From Chryseobacterium sp. G0162 (lineage in GTDB: Bacteria > Bacteroidota > Bacteroidia > Flavobacteriales > Weeksellaceae), in contig NZ_CP033922.1 in the NCBI RefSeq assembly GCF_003815715.1, positions 2,014,001 to 2,078,000 of the forward strand: a stretch of 64,000 nucleotides of DNA, read 5' to 3'. Positions 61,508 through 64,000 of this stretch are shown here, one piece after another (positions within the stretch are counted from its first letter, which is position 1; every line of letters begins with the position of its first letter). The position numbers and the translations under genes were made by a program. The notes below the pieces were generated by a model that had not been told where the DNA came from, searched no databases, and saw nothing but the letters and a program-made list of their open reading frames with translations.

Positions 61508-63463
61508 CTAAGGTACCAGCCTGATTACTCTATAACCTGTGTTTACATAGGCACCGTTCGACTTAGATTTTACAAACTCAAATTTGGTGGCAAGCTGAGT
61601 CTGTACTTTATTCATTTGTTTGAAGATTTCTCCTTTTCTATTTTCTCTTGTCAACATATCATTAACAACATCAAAACCTACGATAGCATATTTTGGTGGA
61701 GTCTTACAGTATTTACTTTTATAAGCTGCAAGAATTTCTTTTTCAAAGTTACCATCTGTATTGATCTTTCTGTCCATCAGATATACCAGACTTGCCTGGC
61801 TCAAATCATCCACTTTCTTCTCAAAAACCGGAGAGTAGAACATACTGAATGCTTTTACTCCCTGTACTTCTTTAGAAAGGGCAATCACTTTATTAGCAAA
61901 AGCTTCTCCCATCTCATCACTAGCTAAAACAGCAATAACCGGAGCAGACTGTCCTGTCATCATGTTTTGATCCGGTTGAATATCTGCCGGAGAATTAACA
62001 ATAATGATATTAGGATTTTTCACTGCTTTTTCAAGCCCTGCTTTGATGTAGTTTGCATTTTCTTTTTTAGCGTCTGCTACTACATATATCTTTTGATCTG
62101 AATATACTGATTTAACTTCTTCTATAAGTTTATCTGCATACGTCTGATTATTCGTTTCAACGATAATCAAATTGCTATAGTTATATAATTCCGGTGTATT
62201 GGCAAATGGAGCCACAACTGGAATTTTTTGATTTTTAGTAAAATCTAATACATCAATTACATTGGACTTAAAGAATGGTCCAATGATAAGATCCGTATTT
62301 TCAGGATTGATCTGCGTTAGAGAGTTTTTAAAAGAAGCTTCATTTCCTGAATCTACAATTTTAATATCCAGTTTCTGACCTCCTCTTGCGTTTCTTTCAA
62401 TAGCAAGTTTAGCACCTGTTAAGAAATCCAGAGCCATTCCTCTGTACTGTGTTTCATTGGTGCTGTAACCGAAAGGAAGCATCAATACCACACTTAGCGC
62501 ATCACCATTTTTCTTAACGTAAACCGGATCCTGTTTTTTGATTTTTAAAACCATTCCTGATTTCAACCCTTTGGAAAGGTCTGGGTTAAGAGCAATTAAT
62601 TCATCGATACTTACTCCGAACTTATTCACAATAGAGAATACGGTATCTCCCTGCTGAACGGTATAAGTCACATAGTCATCACCAACCACTACGTTGTTGG
62701 AAACAGGTGTAGATTTTTCATTCCCTGAATCCATTTTTTCTTTTGAATTGGTTGTTTCAACTCCAGAATCAGTATTGATTTTTTTTATTTTAATGGTTTC
62801 ACCAGGCTTCAGTCCTTTTTCTTCCAATCCTGGATTTAAGGTGTAAAGATCCTGTTGGCTAATCCCAAACTGTTTTGTAATTCTGTAATAATTATCTTTA
62901 GCCTGAATCACATAGCTTTCTCCTTCTGCAGCAGAGGTAGTGGGTGTAACCGTAACTGTTTTTTCAACAGGAGTTTCTACAGGTTTTGTTGTTGCAGTTG
63001 CAGTTGCAGTCGCTGTAGGCTGGTCTCCACCATATTTTTTGATGCTGGTAAGAGGTAATGTGATTTCATCTCCGATCTTCATATGAGAATCCAATTCAGG
63101 ATTCAGTTTTCTCAGATCAGTTTCAGAGATTCTGTATTGCTTTGTAATCCCATAGATTGTCTGCTTAGGCTGCAAAATAATTTTACCTACCGCAGTTCCC
63201 GCAATTGTGCCTACTTTTTCAGGTGTAGCAGTTTTAGAAGCAACCGGAGTTACTGCCTTTTCTGTTTTTACGGCTAAAACATCTCCAATAGCTAGCTTGC
63301 CATCTTTGTGTTTAGGGTTTAGTTTCAGCAATTCATCTACAGTCATTCCATACTTCTTTGCAATGTTGTAAGGGTTATCACCTTGTACAACGGTATGCGA
63401 CTTCTGGGCTGAAACTCCCAAAACCATACATAAACTGGATAGAATAAAAAACCTCTTTATCAT
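61508..63463 (-). CDS. Four-LysM periplasmic protein with PBP1/Leu-binding-like domain
   Basis: 651 residues. Signal peptide to VLGVSAQ. Four LysM modules at about residues 22-67, 92-137, 183-229 and 262-309 (each GD/TxxxIxxxFGxxxDELxxLNP) bind peptidoglycan. From about residue 320 a type 1 periplasmic-binding fold follows (SVVLMLPFGYSTNETQYRGMALDF, TDLIIGPFFKSNVIDVL, VGFDVVNDML). This joins cell-wall anchoring to a small-molecule-binding or LpoA-like regulatory fold. A canonical promoter precedes it. Confidence 0.88.
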   Translation of the reverse strand: MIKRFFILSSLCMVLGVSAQKSHTVVQGDNPYNIAKKYGMTVDELLKLNPKHKDGKLAIGDVLAVKTEKAVTPVASKTATPEKVGTIAGTAVGKIILQPKQTIYGITKQYRISETDLRKLNPELDSHMKIGDEITLPLTSIKKYGGDQPTATATATATTKPVETPVEKTVTVTPTTSAAEGESYVIQAKDNYYRITKQFGISQQDLYTLNPGLEEKGLKPGETIKIKKINTDSGVETTNSKEKMDSGNEKSTPVSNNVVVGDDYVTYTVQQGDTVFSIVNKFGVSIDELIALNPDLSKGLKSGMVLKIKKQDPVYVKKNGDALSVVLMLPFGYSTNETQYRGMALDFLTGAKLAIERNARGGQKLDIKIVDSGNEASFKNSLTQINPENTDLIIGPFFKSNVIDVLDFTKNQKIPVVAPFANTPELYNYSNLIIVETNNQTYADKLIEEVKSVYSDQKIYVVADAKKENANYIKAGLEKAVKNPNIIIVNSPADIQPDQNMMTGQSAPVIAVLASDEMGEAFANKVIALSKEVQGVKAFSMFYSPVFEKKVDDLSQASLVYLMDRKINTDGNFEKEILAAYKSKYCKTPPKYAIVGFDVVNDMLTRENRKGEIFKQMNKVQTQLATKFEFVKSKSNGAYVNTGYRVIRLVP

Positions 63464-63482
63464 ATTCGATAATTATAATTTA

Positions 63483-63512
63483 CAAAAATACTTCTTTAAA
63501 ATTAAATGGCAA
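63483..63512 (-). promoter_or_regulatory. Promoter for the LysM/PBP1-like gene
   Basis: Minus strand TTG (rc of 63510-63512), a 19-base spacer, TATTTTTG (rc of 63483-63490). Start near 63476, 13 bases before the ATG. It overlaps the end of bshC. Confidence 0.75.
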
Positions 63513-64000
63513 CAATTATTAATTTGGAATCTTGAACCACCATCTCTTCCAAACAATTTTCAAGCCATGGATAACCTTCATCTGAAAAGAATACACTAAA
63601 GTTGAAAACTCTTTCCTGCCATGTTTTGGAAGGATGTACATCTAAAAACAGCTTTTCAAGTCTTTCCAATAATTCATTTTGTTTTATTTTTTCTGCATGA
63701 AGAAGACGTTTTTTCATTCTTTTAAATGATTTCAGCTGTCTTACTTCTTCTGCTTTCACCATATTTCCAAAAGATTTCTCAGTAGTTTCAACTGCTGCTT
63801 TTAACGCAACAAAATTGTTAACCAGCATTTCTTCTTTTGTATTCAGTAATTCTAAAATAGGATTATTATTTAAAATCTTTTGATTGGTAATCACTGTAAA
63901 ATTTTGGAAAAAATCTTCTATTTTAAGATCCAATTTTTCAATTTTCCCCAATATTTTCTCTTTCAGGAAAAGCATGGAGTTTCTTGGAATCAGAATTGGG
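63502..64000 (-). CDS. bshC: Putative cysteine ligase BshC (partial, 5' end outside window)
   Basis: The last 165 residues of a frame open to the window edge. PILIPRNSMLFL at the edge, followed by a long coiled-coil-like region (about 60-115 of the visible part) and HPSKTWQERVFNFSVFFSDEG, is the C-terminal signature of BshC, which adds cysteine in bacillithiol synthesis. The internal ATG at 63975 is not the true start because the frame continues upstream. The ending VVQDSKLIIVAI is complete. Confidence 0.88.
   Translation of the reverse strand, partial: PILIPRNSMLFLKEKILGKIEKLDLKIEDFFQNFTVITNQKILNNNPILELLNTKEEMLVNNFVALKAAVETTEKSFGNMVKAEEVRQLKSFKRMKKRLLHAEKIKQNELLERLEKLFLDVHPSKTWQERVFNFSVFFSDEGYPWLENCLEEMVVQDSKLIIVAI

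Overview
The window looks like a chromosomal segment from a Flavobacteriia bacterium of the Chryseobacterium type (Weeksellaceae). The evidence is an AT-rich genome, promoters of the Bacteroidota type (TTG, about 19-20 bp, TAnnTTTG), type IX secretion C-terminal domains, SusC/SusD, GYDIA-family GHMP kinase, BshC and Bacteroidota-style LptD. The identification rests on protein and promoter style only, because no rRNA is present.

Layout. 1-9.6 kb is housekeeping and envelope: a partial 5-formyl-THF cyclo-ligase, the tRNA hydroxylase TrhO, an HtrA protease, a small membrane protein overlapping RidA, LptD, and a cell-wall amidase. 8.7-10.3 kb holds four tRNA-Glu genes and rpsT. 10.5-13.8 kb has a duplicated pair of type IX-secreted proteins and the first member of a secreted family that recurs at 49-57 kb. 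14.1-21.2 kb is a vitamin B12 uptake operon (BtuB receptor, BtuG-like propeller lipoprotein, two more surface proteins) behind a cobalamin riboswitch.

21.3-29.1 kb is a run of metal and redox genes on the minus strand. It contains an MbnH-like dihaem enzyme, MbnP, a TonB receptor with a CxxxM copper motif, a YtkA/FixH-like lipoprotein, a periplasmic SOD, SCO, a YHS lipoprotein and two paralogous small Cys-containing membrane proteins. I read it as copper acquisition and handling. 30.4-41.5 kb is a heavy-metal efflux operon: a CzcA-CzcC fusion, CzcB, a lipid or isoprenyl-type methyltransferase, bestrophin, CDF, a Fur-family regulator and a P-type ATPase. Two matching palindromic operators sit at identical distance from two promoters in it.

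41.7-42.7 kb is an AT-rich toxin-fragment/immunity-like cassette between two direct copies of a hairpin-forming repeat. 42.9-47.6 kb is a SusC/SusD pair behind what reads as a SAM-I (S-box) riboswitch, which implies import of methionine or another sulfur compound. 47.8-57.8 kb is a lineage-specific region. A module of a secreted protein gene divergent from a membrane-anchored AraC regulator has been copied three times, with intact and decayed versions and a conserved element upstream of each regulator; aroQ lies within it. 57.9-64 kb returns to housekeeping: pckA, GYDIA kinase, fabD, a four-LysM/PBP1-like protein and the 3' end of bshC.

The strongest leads are the SAM-I-controlled SusCD, the MbnP/MbnH/copper-receptor island, the paired operators in the efflux operon, and the repeat-bounded toxin/immunity cassette.
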